From an uncultured Kordia sp. (GTDB taxonomy: Bacteria > Bacteroidota > Bacteroidia > Flavobacteriales > Flavobacteriaceae), in NCBI RefSeq assembly GCF_947489565.1, contig NZ_CANLEA010000016.1:1-64000 (forward strand): DNA of 64,000 bases, given 5' to 3'. The notes under the pieces were generated by a model. The model did no database searches, was not told the origin of the DNA, and saw nothing but the letters and a program-made list of their open reading frames with translations. Of this stretch, positions 37,257-47,403 are shown piece by piece (positions within the stretch are counted from its first letter, which is position 1; each line of letters opens with the position of its first letter). The position numbers and the translations under genes are program-made.

Positions 37257-38828
37257 TTAATTTTCCTTATCTGCTAATTCAAAACCTTCTGCTTCTTCAT
37301 TGAAAGTTCCTTCATTATCTTCGGCTCCGTGCGTTAAACGCTTTAAAGGTTTTAATATCAAAATTACTAGTAATCCAAAAATAACCGTGAAAATAGTAAT
37401 TCCTGCAAATATTGTATACTCTCCATATTCAGAAGCATTTTCTCCTAATATTCCTGCTACCTTATTTCCTAACCCTGTAGATGCAAAATATAATCCCATC
37501 ATTAAAGACGCATAGCGAACTGGTGCTAATTTGGTTACAAATGATAAGGATACTGGAGATGAACATAATTCACCAATTGTGTGGAAGAAATATGCTAATA
37601 CTAACCAATACATTCCTGAAGAACCGTTTGCATTAAAATCTCTTACGGCAAAAACCATAAATACAAAACCTAATCCCATAATAATGGTTCCGGTTGCCAT
37701 TTTGAATAACGACGATGCTTCTTTATTTTTTAATTTTTTAGTAGCCCAATAATTTGCTACTGTCACTGCAAATAATATGATAAATCCTGCATTTAAACTC
37801 TGGAACCAAATTGTAGGTACTTCCCAACCGAAAAGCATTCTATTTGTTTTGTTTTCAGCATACAGATTCATTAATCCTCCTGCTTGTTCAAATGCTCCCC
37901 AAAAAACAATCACTAAAAGAAAAGATAGTAATACTACTAAGAAACGATCTTTTTCTATTTGTGAACGCAAGCTTTTGTATATCATCATTAACATTCCTAC
38001 TACAAGCGATAAAAACACAAATAATGCTGCATATCCCCAATGGTCAATACCGGTCATTACAAATCCTGCGTAATACACAGATATTGCTATTAACCCAATA
38101 ACTATTAACAAATGCGTTGGTGATCCTATTAAATTCTTAAAGATTTCAGACATTGAAACCTGATCTTTCTTTTCATTCTCTGGGGTTTTATTTCCTACAT
38201 GTACTAAATATTTTTGTCCCCAAATATATACTATCAAACCTAGTAACATTCCTATACCTGCTAAACCAAATCCTGCGTGCCATCCCCATTTTGCAACTAC
38301 CAACCCTACAATTGTGGTAGCAAGCAAAGAACCTGTGTTAATTCCGATATAAAAAATACTAAATCCTTTATCTCTTCGAATGTCTCCTGGCTTGTACAAA
38401 CCTCCAACCATGGTAGAGATATTAGGTTTTAACATTCCAACTCCTAATATGATTAAAATTAATCCTGTATAGAAAGCCCAAATTTCTTCAACTGCTAGAG
38501 TTCCATGACCTAACACTAAAATTATTGCTCCAATGAGCACTGATTTTTTTTGACCAATTAATTTGTCTGCAATCATACCACCTGGAATAGACATTACATA
38601 CACAAGCATGGTATACCATCCATATAGTTTAATAGCTTCTGCATCTGTCCAGCCTAATCCTGGGCCTCTGTCATCTCCTACTAGCTCTGCTGCCATATAA
38701 AGAGATAAAAGTCCTCTCATTCCGTAATAGGAAAAGCGTTCCCACATTTCTGTTAAAAACAAAACATATAGTCCGACCGGATGTCCAAATATTTCTTTTT
38801 GATGGACTTGTTTTTCTGAGTTTGTCAT
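37257..38828 (-). CDS. POT/PTR2-family proton-coupled peptide transporter (second)
   Basis: A protein of 523 residues with FLTEMWERFSYYGMRG and GELCSSPVSLS, the two POT family hallmarks, and about 12-14 membrane segments. It is clearly related to its neighbour but shorter. It lies 43 bp downstream of the dipeptidyl peptidase gene. Two transporters side by side suggest different peptide preferences, probably including the X-Pro dipeptides released by the peptidase. Confidence 0.93.
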   Translation of the reverse strand: MTNSEKQVHQKEIFGHPVGLYVLFLTEMWERFSYYGMRGLLSLYMAAELVGDDRGPGLGWTDAEAIKLYGWYTMLVYVMSIPGGMIADKLIGQKKSVLIGAIILVLGHGTLAVEEIWAFYTGLILIILGVGMLKPNISTMVGGLYKPGDIRRDKGFSIFYIGINTGSLLATTIVGLVVAKWGWHAGFGLAGIGMLLGLIVYIWGQKYLVHVGNKTPENEKKDQVSMSEIFKNLIGSPTHLLIVIGLIAISVYYAGFVMTGIDHWGYAALFVFLSLVVGMLMMIYKSLRSQIEKDRFLVVLLSFLLVIVFWGAFEQAGGLMNLYAENKTNRMLFGWEVPTIWFQSLNAGFIILFAVTVANYWATKKLKNKEASSLFKMATGTIIMGLGFVFMVFAVRDFNANGSSGMYWLVLAYFFHTIGELCSSPVSLSFVTKLAPVRYASLMMGLYFASTGLGNKVAGILGENASEYGEYTIFAGITIFTVIFGLLVILILKPLKRLTHGAEDNEGTFNEEAEGFELADKEN

Positions 38829-38871
38829 TATAATTAATTGTTTGGGTTAGTGTAATTCTAATAAAGTTCGT

Positions 38872-41040
38872 TTATTTCAATAAGGTGTTTTCAACGAATT
38901 TTGTCATTTTCGTATATAAATGTAAGCGTGTGTAACCACCGTAAATTCCGTGGTTTTTATCTGGATAAATCATCCAGTCAAATTGCTTATTTACTTTTAT
39001 TAAAGCATCAATCATACGCATGGTGTTTTGCACATGTACATTATCATCGCCTGTTCCGTGAATTAATAAATAATCACCTTTTAGTTTTTCAACATGGTTG
39101 ATTGGTGAGTTATCATCGTATCCACTTGCATTTTCTTGTGGTGTTTGCATATAACGTTCTGTATAAATGGTATCGTAAAAACGCCAGCTAGTTACAGGTG
39201 CTACTGCGATTGCCATACTAAACACATCATTTCCTTTTAAAATACAGTTACTTGACATGAATCCTCCATAACTCCATCCCCAAATTCCAATACGATCTTT
39301 GTCTACATACGGACGTTTTCCAAGTTCAATTGCGGCATCTATCTGGTCTTCTACTTCATATTTCCCTAACTCTTTGTAGGTTACTTTTTTGAAATCGGCT
39401 CCTTTAAATCCAGTTCCGCGTCCATCAACACATACAATAATCATTCCTTTTTGTGCCAACATTTGATACCAATAGTCATTTGAACTATTCCATTTGTTTG
39501 CAACTTGCTGTGAACCTGGTCCTGAGTATTGATACATTAATACAGGATATTTTTTAGAAGCATCAAAGTTTGCAGGCTTTATCATCCAAGCATTTAATTC
39601 ATGTCCTTTCGCAGTTGTTAAGGTAAAGAATTCCTTTGCAGACATGTTATAATTTTCAAGCTTGTTTTTAACGCTTTTGTTGTTTTTTATTTCTTTTTCT
39701 AGCTTTCCATTTTTTGCTAAGTGAAGTGAATATTCTGGAGGTGTAGTTGCGCTAGAAAATGTATTGATGTAGTACGTGAAGTTTGTACTAAATTTGGCTG
39801 TGTTGGTTCCGTTTTTTGTAGAAAGTCTTTTCTTTTTCTTTCCATTTGTTTTGATGGAATAAATATCTCTGTTGATGGAACCATTTTCTACTGATTGATA
39901 GAATATGCGATCTGATTTTTCATCATAACCATAATATTTAGTGACTTCCCAAGGACCTTTGGTTACTTGATTGATTAACGATCCGTCTTTTTTGTAGTGA
40001 TAAATATGATTGAATCCATCTTTTTCACTTGTCCAAATAAAACTATTGTCTTTTAAGAACGTTAAGTTATCGGTAACATCAACATATGCTTTGTCTTTGT
40101 CTTTTAATACAACTTTAGCCTGATTGCTTGCTGCATTGTACATAATTAAATCCAACTCATTTTGATGTCTATTGATGACTTGTACACTCAACACTGCTGG
40201 ATCATGTGTCCATTTGATTCTTGGAATATAAAAATCTGTATAATTTCCTAAGTTAATTTTTGATGTTTGATTCTTGTTTAAGCTGTACAAGTGCAATGAA
40301 ACATCTGCATTTTTTTCTCCTGCTTTTGGATATTTGAATACATGTTGTTGCGGATATAATTTACTTCCGTACACATCCATAGAAAACTCTGGAACATTTG
40401 TTTCATCAAAACGAATAAAAGCAATATGATCACTTCCTGCATTCCATTGAAAAGCGCGTACGAAACTAAACTCTTCTTCATAAACCCAATCCGTCACTCC
40501 ATTAATGATTTTATTTTTTACACCATCCGTAGTGATTTGCTTCTCTGCGCCAGACATTAAGTCTTTTACATAGATGTTATTTTCATATACATAAGCTACC
40601 TTTTTTCCATCTGGTGAAAAAGTAGGTTCTTGTATTTTATTGTCTGAAATTTTTGTGGTTTTTTTCGAAGCGATATCGTATACGTAATATATTCCTAATG
40701 TCGATCTTCTAAAAACAGCTTCAACATTTGTTGCTAAAATAAGCTTGCTTTCATCATCGCTAAAATTATACGAAGAAAATGAACGTATTTCTGAAAGGTC
40801 ACTCGCTTTTACAATAGTTTCCACTTTTTGAAGCGTTTTGTAGTCATATTTATCTACTGAACCCGCTCGTCTGTTTAACACGGTGTATTGTTGTCCGTTA
40901 TCCATAGAATGTAACACGTCCATTCCACTTGTTATAAAGGCTCCTGTCCATATTTCTTCTAATGTTATTTCTTTTTGTTGTGCCGAAGTAAGGTTGGCAA
41001 GCCCAAGGAAGAGAAAAAGGAAAACATATTTTATTTTCAT
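38872..41040 (-). CDS. Dipeptidyl peptidase IV, S9 family
   Basis: The preferred start at 41040 gives 722 residues with a signal peptide ending LTSAQ; the longer frame from 41121 would begin inside the promoter region. An N-terminal beta-propeller (DPPIV_N) is followed by an alpha/beta-hydrolase domain. The catalytic set is Ser590 in GWSYGG, Asp665 in HGTGDD and His697 in NHG. The enzyme removes X-Pro dipeptides from peptide N-termini in the periplasm or at the surface. The two POT transporters encoded downstream would import the products. Confidence 0.92.
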   Translation of the reverse strand: MKIKYVFLFLFLGLANLTSAQQKEITLEEIWTGAFITSGMDVLHSMDNGQQYTVLNRRAGSVDKYDYKTLQKVETIVKASDLSEIRSFSSYNFSDDESKLILATNVEAVFRRSTLGIYYVYDIASKKTTKISDNKIQEPTFSPDGKKVAYVYENNIYVKDLMSGAEKQITTDGVKNKIINGVTDWVYEEEFSFVRAFQWNAGSDHIAFIRFDETNVPEFSMDVYGSKLYPQQHVFKYPKAGEKNADVSLHLYSLNKNQTSKINLGNYTDFYIPRIKWTHDPAVLSVQVINRHQNELDLIMYNAASNQAKVVLKDKDKAYVDVTDNLTFLKDNSFIWTSEKDGFNHIYHYKKDGSLINQVTKGPWEVTKYYGYDEKSDRIFYQSVENGSINRDIYSIKTNGKKKKRLSTKNGTNTAKFSTNFTYYINTFSSATTPPEYSLHLAKNGKLEKEIKNNKSVKNKLENYNMSAKEFFTLTTAKGHELNAWMIKPANFDASKKYPVLMYQYSGPGSQQVANKWNSSNDYWYQMLAQKGMIIVCVDGRGTGFKGADFKKVTYKELGKYEVEDQIDAAIELGKRPYVDKDRIGIWGWSYGGFMSSNCILKGNDVFSMAIAVAPVTSWRFYDTIYTERYMQTPQENASGYDDNSPINHVEKLKGDYLLIHGTGDDNVHVQNTMRMIDALIKVNKQFDWMIYPDKNHGIYGGYTRLHLYTKMTKFVENTLLK

Positions 41041-41118
41041 TCGTGTTGCTTTTTTAGAAATAAGCTTGTTAAAAGCTTGTGAGTTTGAGTAATTTTCATT
41101 TATAAAGCTGACAATATA

Positions 41119-41149
41119 CAAATATCAAGCAAGTACCACAAAAATCAAA
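41119..41149 (-). promoter_or_regulatory. Consensus promoter of the DPP IV-POT-POT operon
   Basis: On the minus strand TTTG (41149-41146) is followed by exactly 19 bp and GATATTTG (41126-41119), matching TTTG-N19-TAnnTTTG at all but one position. This places the leader upstream of 41040 and argues against the longer start at 41121. Confidence 0.7.
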
Positions 41150-41297
41150 CCTTAAATTATATAGCATGAAAAAGGATTTTTTTTAAGCTATTTTTACATC
41201 ATGTTTGTATTAAATACGCTTCTTTTTCGGGACTTTTCACCTCATTTTGAATAAAAAGTGACACTTTCAATCTATTTTTTAATGCTTTTTGATCTGA

Positions 41298-41325
41298 TTT
41301 GTTACTATTTCATTATGTATCTTTG
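41298..41325 (+). promoter_or_regulatory. Promoter of the HMG-CoA reductase operon
   Basis: TATCTTTG at 41318-41325 matches TAnnTTTG exactly and lies 20 bp before the ATG. TTTG at 41298-41301 may be the upstream box, at a slightly short 16-bp spacing. Confidence 0.65.
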
Positions 41326-41345
41326 CCCTTATTAAACACTATTGT

Positions 41346-42671
41346 ATGATTGCTCCTATTGCTGGATTCTCAAAACTTTCCAAAAACGAAAAGATCGAGT
41401 GGCTTGCAAACACCTATTTTCACGACAGTGAAGCCGTGATCGCCATGTTAACAAGATATTGGAATTCAGATGAAAAACTACAAAAACTACACGACGAGTT
41501 TATTGAAAATACGATTACGAATTTTTATCTCCCGTTAGGAATTGCTCCTAATTTCTTGATTAATGATAGCATGTACGCCATTCCAATGACTATTGAAGAA
41601 AGTTCGGTAGTTGCTGCTGCTAGTAAAGCTGCTAAATTTTGGCTGGATCGTGGTGGATTTAAAGCAACCGTTTTAAGTACTGAAAAAGTTGGGCAAGTCC
41701 ATTTTATGTATTTTGGAGATTCTGAAAAGTTACAAGCATATTTTAAGAGTATAAAAGCCGAATTGTTTGCTGCTACCACACATATTACACACAATATGGA
41801 GAAACGTGGTGGTGGAATTACAGCTATTGAGTTGCGAGATAAAACCAATGAACTTGACGGATATTATCAATTGCATTGTACGTTTGAAACCGTCGATTCA
41901 ATGGGTGCAAACTTTATCAATTCGTGTTTGGAACAGTTTGCAAAAACATTTGAAGCTGGCGCTGCTACTTTTGAAGCTTTTTCTTCAACAGAGAAAGACA
42001 TTCAAATTGTAATGAGCATTTTATCAAATTATGTTCCTAATTGTATTGTAAAAGCTGAAGTTAGCTGTCCAATTGAAGATTTAACCGAAAACGAATCCGT
42101 GGATGCCACCGAATTTGCAGAAAAGTTTGTACGTGCTATTCAAATTGCAAAAACAGAGCCGTATCGCGCTGTGACGCATAATAAAGGAATAATGAATGGA
42201 ATTGATGCTGTTGTATTGGCCACAGGAAACGATTTTAGAGCTATTGAAGCCGGAATTCATGCGTATGCAGCCAAAGATGGACGTTATACAAGTTTGACAC
42301 ATGCAGCAGTTGAAAACGGTATTTTTAAATTCTGGATCGAAATTCCACTGTCTTTAGGAACTGTTGGAGGCTTAACTTCTTTACATCCATTGGTAAAATT
42401 AGCTTTGGAAATGCTTGGAAAACCAAATGCCAAAGAGTTGATGCAAATTGTAGCTGTTGCAGGATTGGCTCAAAATTTTGCTGCCGTACGCTCGCTCGTA
42501 ACAACAGGCATTCAAAAAGGTCATATGAAAATGCATTTGATCAATATTTTGAATCAGTTAGAAGCTACAGAAGCTGAAAAAGCACATTTTGTCAATTATT
42601 TTAAAGATAAAACTGTTACACATAGTGCCGTAGTCACAGCATTTACAACGTATAAATCACAACACGCTTAA
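41346..42671 (+). CDS. Hydroxymethylglutaryl-CoA reductase, class II type
   Basis: A protein of 441 residues similar to the class II (degradative-type) HMG-CoA reductases that Flavobacteria use for mevalonate synthesis. Recognisable stretches are IAGFSKLSKNEKIEWLA at the start, ENESVDATEFAEKFVRA, THNKGIMNGIDAVVLATGNDFR with the catalytic Lys, and TSLHPLVKLALEMLG. It reduces HMG-CoA to mevalonate in the cytoplasm. Its stop overlaps the next start by one base. Confidence 0.88.
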   Translation: MIAPIAGFSKLSKNEKIEWLANTYFHDSEAVIAMLTRYWNSDEKLQKLHDEFIENTITNFYLPLGIAPNFLINDSMYAIPMTIEESSVVAAASKAAKFWLDRGGFKATVLSTEKVGQVHFMYFGDSEKLQAYFKSIKAELFAATTHITHNMEKRGGGITAIELRDKTNELDGYYQLHCTFETVDSMGANFINSCLEQFAKTFEAGAATFEAFSSTEKDIQIVMSILSNYVPNCIVKAEVSCPIEDLTENESVDATEFAEKFVRAIQIAKTEPYRAVTHNKGIMNGIDAVVLATGNDFRAIEAGIHAYAAKDGRYTSLTHAAVENGIFKFWIEIPLSLGTVGGLTSLHPLVKLALEMLGKPNAKELMQIVAVAGLAQNFAAVRSLVTTGIQKGHMKMHLINILNQLEATEAEKAHFVNYFKDKTVTHSAVVTAFTTYKSQHA

Positions 42672-43600
42672 TGGAATTTTATAGTAACGGAAAATTAATG
42701 CTTTCAGGTGAATATGTCGTACTCGATGGCGCAAAAGCATTCGCAATTCCAACGAAATATGGACAGACACTTACCGTTACTTCAATTGATAGTCCAAACC
42801 CAATTGAGACTCCAAAATTGGTTTGGAAAAGCTATGATTCCAAAGATTTAATTTGGTATCAGCATGTTTTTGATATTGATTCTTTTGATTTTCAGAATTC
42901 GTATGGCGATACCGTGAGTCAAACATTGCATAACTTAATATCGGAGGCCAAACGTTTGAATCCTACATTTTTATCGGGAGACACTGGTTTTGAAGTGCAA
43001 ACCACTTTACATTTCCCTCAAAATTGGGGTTTAGGTTCTTCTTCTACATTAATTCATAATATTGCACTTTGGGCAAATGTAAATCCGTATACATTGCTTT
43101 GGAATGCGTTTAAAGGAAGTGGTTATGATATTGCGTGCGCAAAACATAGTTCGCCAATTATTTACGAGGTACATCAACAGCAACCCAAAGTGACCGAAGT
43201 TGACTTCTCTCCTTCGTTTAGCAATCAGTTGCACTTTGTACATTTAAACCAAAAACAAAACAGCAGAAATGCTATTGCAAATTATAACGAACGAAAAGGC
43301 AGTATTGCTAATGAAATAAAAGTGATCAATGCAATTACCTTGGAAATGACCGAGACAAATTCTCTCGTTGATTTTCAATTGCTTTTAAAAGAGCACGAAC
43401 AATTGATTGCAGAAATTATTCAAGAAACACCTGTACAGGAACGTTTATTCCCTGATTATTTTGGGCAAACAAAAAGTTTAGGTGCTTGGGGCGGCGATTT
43501 TATTTTAGCGACCGGAAATGAAGATACTAAGGCTTATTTTGAAGCAAAAGGATATACTACTGTGATTCCTTTTGAAGAGATGATTCTTTCTAAGAAATAG
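42671..43600 (+). CDS. GYDIA-type GHMP kinase
   Basis: A GHMP-superfamily kinase of 309 residues with the phosphate-binding motif GLGSSST in the middle and the subgroup motif GSGYDIACA. It directly follows HMG-CoA reductase with a 1-bp overlap, so it most likely phosphorylates mevalonate or phosphomevalonate for isoprenoid synthesis. Which step it performs cannot be settled from sequence. Confidence 0.85.
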   Translation: MEFYSNGKLMLSGEYVVLDGAKAFAIPTKYGQTLTVTSIDSPNPIETPKLVWKSYDSKDLIWYQHVFDIDSFDFQNSYGDTVSQTLHNLISEAKRLNPTFLSGDTGFEVQTTLHFPQNWGLGSSSTLIHNIALWANVNPYTLLWNAFKGSGYDIACAKHSSPIIYEVHQQQPKVTEVDFSPSFSNQLHFVHLNQKQNSRNAIANYNERKGSIANEIKVINAITLEMTETNSLVDFQLLLKEHEQLIAEIIQETPVQERLFPDYFGQTKSLGAWGGDFILATGNEDTKAYFEAKGYTTVIPFEEMILSKK

Positions 43601-43626
43601 ATTAACAAACATAAATATTAAGACAT

Positions 43627-43662
43627 AAAAAAACCTGTGAAGTAAGTTTCACAGGTTTTTTT
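43627..43662. terminator. Bidirectional terminator between the mevalonate genes and ppiD
   Basis: A-rich AAAAAAACCTGTGAA pairs with TTCACAGGTTTTTTT around a short loop. It is symmetric and lies between two convergent genes, so it can stop both. Confidence 0.9.
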
Positions 43663-43683
43663 AGTGTTTCTATAAATTGAAGT

Positions 43684-45801
43684 TTAGTAAATAACTCCTC
43701 TATTATCTTCAATCTCTGCAGAACTTTTTAAAGCATCAAATACTGAACTTGTTGCTTTTGCAGCTCTTTGATTTCTTAATGTATTTCTTTCTGTCAAGTA
43801 TGTATCTTTTGCTGGTGCAGCTTCTTTCTTCACCACTTGAATAATAAACACTCCTGATTTTCCTGCGATTAATTTTGAAGTATCTCCTTCATTTAATGCG
43901 AAAGCAGCACCTACTACTTTTGGCTCTTCTCCTACTCCAGGAACATTTGGAGCTTGCATTGATAATGAAGTAGCTTGTTGCTCTGGTTTCCCTGAAGCTG
44001 ACATTAACTCTGCTACTGTTTTTGAAGATGCATATTGTGACATGATCATCTCTGCTTTCTTCTCATTTCTCAATATTGGCAATGCTCTTGAAGAAGCTTC
44101 TGGAACTGAAGAAAGTCCTGCTGGATTTTTAGCAGTTAATTGTGCTACTAAGAATCCACCTCCTACGTTCACACTTGTGATATCACCGACTTTGGTATCA
44201 CCTTTAAATGCCCAACGTACCAAGTCACGTTTTTCTTCTGTTATACCTGCAATTGTTGGTGTTAATATTTTGATTCTGTTTACAGGCTTTACTTCATAGC
44301 CTTTTTCCTTAGCTAAGTCTAAGAATTTGCTTTTTTCTTTATTAGCATCAGATTCAAATGTTGAAGCTAATGTAAATAAATTATCCAATGTCTCTTTTGT
44401 AACTTCTATCCCATTATTGATGGTAGCAAGTTTTACAACTTTTTGATCATTTTTCTGATCTTCAATTTCGATGATATGGAATCCGAAAGGAGATTCTACA
44501 ACTTCAATATCACCTACTTCTTTTTCAAAAATGAAATCTTTGTATGATGGTGTTAATCTTCCTGCTGAAATTGTATTTACCCAATCAAAATCTCCTCCTT
44601 TTGCAGCAGAACCTAGATCTGAAGATAAATTCTTTGCCAAGTCAGCAAATTTAGACTTGCTTCTTTTCACCACTTTTAAAACACTATCTGCAAGTTTTTT
44701 AGCATCTTCTTTTGTTCTTGTAACTTCTGGAAGTGCTCTTTGTGCTCCTGCATAGTTGATTAAGATATGTCTACTTTTCGTAGAATCTGGCAACTGTGCT
44801 GTTTCAATCAATCTAGAAATCTTGTATTGATTCCCTACTTTATATGGTCCGTATACATCACCAACATTCATTGCTATGATATCTTCAGCAACTTCTTTAG
44901 GCAATTGACTCTTGTATTTAAAAATTTCTAATTCGTTAGTTTCTGTATTTTCATTAGCATATCCAGATGCATCTTCTGCCGCAGCAAATTTTGCTTTTAA
45001 ATCTCCTACTGTAGCTTTTGCTAATTCTTCATCAGATTTTGAAGGTGTTTCTGGGAAGTATACATATTGTATATCTCTTGACTCTTCTACTTTGAATGTA
45101 GATTTGTGCTTGTTGATATAGTTTTGAACATCACTGTTTCTAACTTCAGCTAAAGAATCTGCAATTGATGTGTAAGGAATTTGCACATATTTGAAGGTTA
45201 CTTTATCATTCTCTGCACGGTATGCTAGCTCTCCTTCTTTGATCGTTACAATAGAACCTGCTTTCACCAAGTTATTATATAACGCCTTTTTAGCTTCTAT
45301 AATTGTGTATTTTTCTGTTTGAAGCCAATTTAGATACGCATCCATGTTTTCTGGAGAAAGATTTTTTGTCGCTTCTAAATTGTCGATATACTCTTTCAAT
45401 TTTGCTTCAACAAAAGTTCCAGACTCATCTTGGAATTGTTGGCTGTTAGTAATGTTTGGACTTGAGGTTAAAAGACTCCAGATTTCATCTTTCTCAATTG
45501 TAATTCCCAACTCGTCTAATTGTTGCGTAATTAAAACATTATTTACTTCTTGATCCCAAAGACTGTTTACAATTTGCATTGTAGATTGTCTTCCTCCATA
45601 AATAGTTCTTATACGTTCTACTTGACTTTGGAATTGTTGAGATGGAATTGCTTCTCCATTGATTGTTCCTATTACTGTTGGTCGTTTTTCTCCTCCGCCA
45701 TTGTTGTTGAATACGTCAGATATTACGAAAGCAAAAAGCGCCAATCCGATGATTAGGATTAGTACTAATGTACGTTGTCTAATTTTTGCAAGAATTGCCA
45801 T
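43684..45801 (-). CDS. ppiD: Membrane-anchored peptidylprolyl isomerase, PpiD/SurA type
   Basis: A protein of 705 residues with an N-terminal membrane anchor (about 10-30), a SurA-N-like chaperone domain, a parvulin rotamase domain around 340-455 (SRHILINYAG...GGDFDWV...ESPFGFHIIEI) and a C-terminal extension typical of PpiD. It assists folding of outer-membrane and surface proteins in the periplasm. It is last in the coaX-to-ppiD series, 96 bp after the CNNM-type gene. Confidence 0.92.
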   Translation of the reverse strand: MAILAKIRQRTLVLILIIGLALFAFVISDVFNNNGGGEKRPTVIGTINGEAIPSQQFQSQVERIRTIYGGRQSTMQIVNSLWDQEVNNVLITQQLDELGITIEKDEIWSLLTSSPNITNSQQFQDESGTFVEAKLKEYIDNLEATKNLSPENMDAYLNWLQTEKYTIIEAKKALYNNLVKAGSIVTIKEGELAYRAENDKVTFKYVQIPYTSIADSLAEVRNSDVQNYINKHKSTFKVEESRDIQYVYFPETPSKSDEELAKATVGDLKAKFAAAEDASGYANENTETNELEIFKYKSQLPKEVAEDIIAMNVGDVYGPYKVGNQYKISRLIETAQLPDSTKSRHILINYAGAQRALPEVTRTKEDAKKLADSVLKVVKRSKSKFADLAKNLSSDLGSAAKGGDFDWVNTISAGRLTPSYKDFIFEKEVGDIEVVESPFGFHIIEIEDQKNDQKVVKLATINNGIEVTKETLDNLFTLASTFESDANKEKSKFLDLAKEKGYEVKPVNRIKILTPTIAGITEEKRDLVRWAFKGDTKVGDITSVNVGGGFLVAQLTAKNPAGLSSVPEASSRALPILRNEKKAEMIMSQYASSKTVAELMSASGKPEQQATSLSMQAPNVPGVGEEPKVVGAAFALNEGDTSKLIAGKSGVFIIQVVKKEAAPAKDTYLTERNTLRNQRAAKATSSVFDALKSSAEIEDNRGVIY

Positions 45802-45897
45802 TTATCTTCAATTTTATGAAATTCAGTGGGCGAAAATACAATTTCCTGCTAAATAATAAAAGAAGAAGCGCGTATTAATTCGTTAATTTTAGGGATT

Positions 45898-47175
45898 TTA
45901 ATCTTCTGAGAGAATTTGTAGTTGAATCGTATCGATTTTAGTGTTCGAAACTTCTACGATGGTGAATTTTAGATTATTGATAATTATGATCTCATCTTGC
46001 TGCGGAATTTCTTCGGTTTCGCTTACGATTAAGCCACCTAATGTTTCATAATTTTCACTTTCAGGAAGATTGAGTTTGTAGGTTTCATTGATATAATCAA
46101 CTTCTAAACGTGCCGAAAACATATATTCGTATTCACCCAAACGTTTTTCTAAAAGTTCGGTACTGTCATGCTCGTCTTCTATTTCGCCAAATAATTCTTC
46201 TACAATATCTTCCACCGTTACAATTCCGGAAGTTCCACCATATTCATCTAAAACTACCGCGATACTTTTGCGCTTTTTAGTCAGCACATCAAGTACATCA
46301 TTTGCCAACATAGCTTCTGGCACAAATACAACAGGCAATACAATGCTACGAATGGTTTTTGGCCTTTTGAAAAGTTCGAAAGAATGCACATAACCAATAA
46401 TATCGTCAATGGTATTTTTGTAGACCAATACTTTGGAATATCCTGTTTCTGAAAACAGTTTTGCTAGATTTTGTGTTGTTTCTCGCAATTCAATGGCTAC
46501 AATTTCCGTTCGCGGAATCATCACTTCGCGGGTTTTTACCGCAGAGAATTCTAATGCATTTTGAAATATTTGAATTTCGGAATCGATATCTTCGTCATGA
46601 TGACCAGCTTCCATTTGTTCGGAAATATAATCGCCAAGTTCTACTTTGCTAAATTCAAGCTGCACTTCGTCGCCTTCTGTTTTGAAGAATTGTTTTAGGA
46701 CTACATTCGAAATCCACATGACAAATTCTGAAATTAGCCAAAATAATTGATAGAAAATATATGCAGGAATTGCTAAAAACTTCAACAGATTGTTCGCATA
46801 GACTTGGAAGAATACTTTTGGTAAAAATTCTGCGGTTACCAAAATCACCAATGTCGAGACGATGGTTTGAAACAGGAGTTCATATTCGACCGTTATGTAT
46901 TGGTTGAGCCAAGGTGTTTCATGAACCCATTCTACTAACAAATCGCCCATAAAAAATCCATAGATTACCAGTGCAATGTTGTTTCCAACAAGCATGGTTG
47001 CTATAAATTTAGATGGTTTATGAGTAAGTCGTCTCAAGATTTTAGCAAGAATTCCCTCTTGCTTTTTTTCTAATTCGATGTGAATTTTGTTCGCGGAGAC
47101 GTACGCGATTTCCATACCAGAAAAGAACGCTGAAAACAGTAATGCCGTTACGATAATGAGCACCTGTATTTCCAT
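45898..47175 (-). CDS. CNNM/CorC-type membrane protein (hemolysin family)
   Basis: A protein of 425 residues with an N-terminal DUF21 domain of about four membrane segments (1-170), a CBS-domain pair (around 215-330, with MIPRTEIVAI and YGGTSGIVTVEDIVEELFGEI) and a C-terminal CorC/HlyC-associated domain. CNNM/CorC proteins are tied to Mg2+ export or homeostasis. GldE of gliding motility has the same architecture, but the gldE neighbours ssb and gldD are absent, so I do not use that name. Confidence 0.85.
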   Translation of the reverse strand: MEIQVLIIVTALLFSAFFSGMEIAYVSANKIHIELEKKQEGILAKILRRLTHKPSKFIATMLVGNNIALVIYGFFMGDLLVEWVHETPWLNQYITVEYELLFQTIVSTLVILVTAEFLPKVFFQVYANNLLKFLAIPAYIFYQLFWLISEFVMWISNVVLKQFFKTEGDEVQLEFSKVELGDYISEQMEAGHHDEDIDSEIQIFQNALEFSAVKTREVMIPRTEIVAIELRETTQNLAKLFSETGYSKVLVYKNTIDDIIGYVHSFELFKRPKTIRSIVLPVVFVPEAMLANDVLDVLTKKRKSIAVVLDEYGGTSGIVTVEDIVEELFGEIEDEHDSTELLEKRLGEYEYMFSARLEVDYINETYKLNLPESENYETLGGLIVSETEEIPQQDEIIIINNLKFTIVEVSNTKIDTIQLQILSED

Positions 47176-47373
47176 TTACTGATCTTTTTCTTTTCTGTAG
47201 TCTTCAAATCTTTTAGCATAGTAGCTTCTGAAGAAGAACATAAATAGGGAAACTACTGCAAATGCGATGAATATGTATGATTCTGTTCCTTTGTCCCATA
47301 GCTCTATGATCTTGTAAATAGATAATGCCGCTACGATTAGGTATACATATTTGGTATAGTTTAAAACTTTCAC
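47176..47373 (-). CDS. Small membrane protein in the envelope cluster
   Basis: A protein of 65 residues with two hydrophobic segments (about 6-22 and 33-48) and a charged C-terminus. No function known to me. It abuts the CNNM-type gene and follows lptC by 30 bp on the same strand, so co-transcription is likely. Confidence 0.65.
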   Translation of the reverse strand: MKVLNYTKYVYLIVAALSIYKIIELWDKGTESYIFIAFAVVSLFMFFFRSYYAKRFEDYRKEKDQ

Positions 47374-47403
47374 AGGGTTAGGTTTTGTTAGATTAGTAAG
47401 CTT

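Noticed and set aside
45898-47175. Gliding motility gene gldE
   Set aside because: Same DUF21/CBS architecture, but the usual gldE neighbours are absent; the CNNM/CorC-type call is safer.
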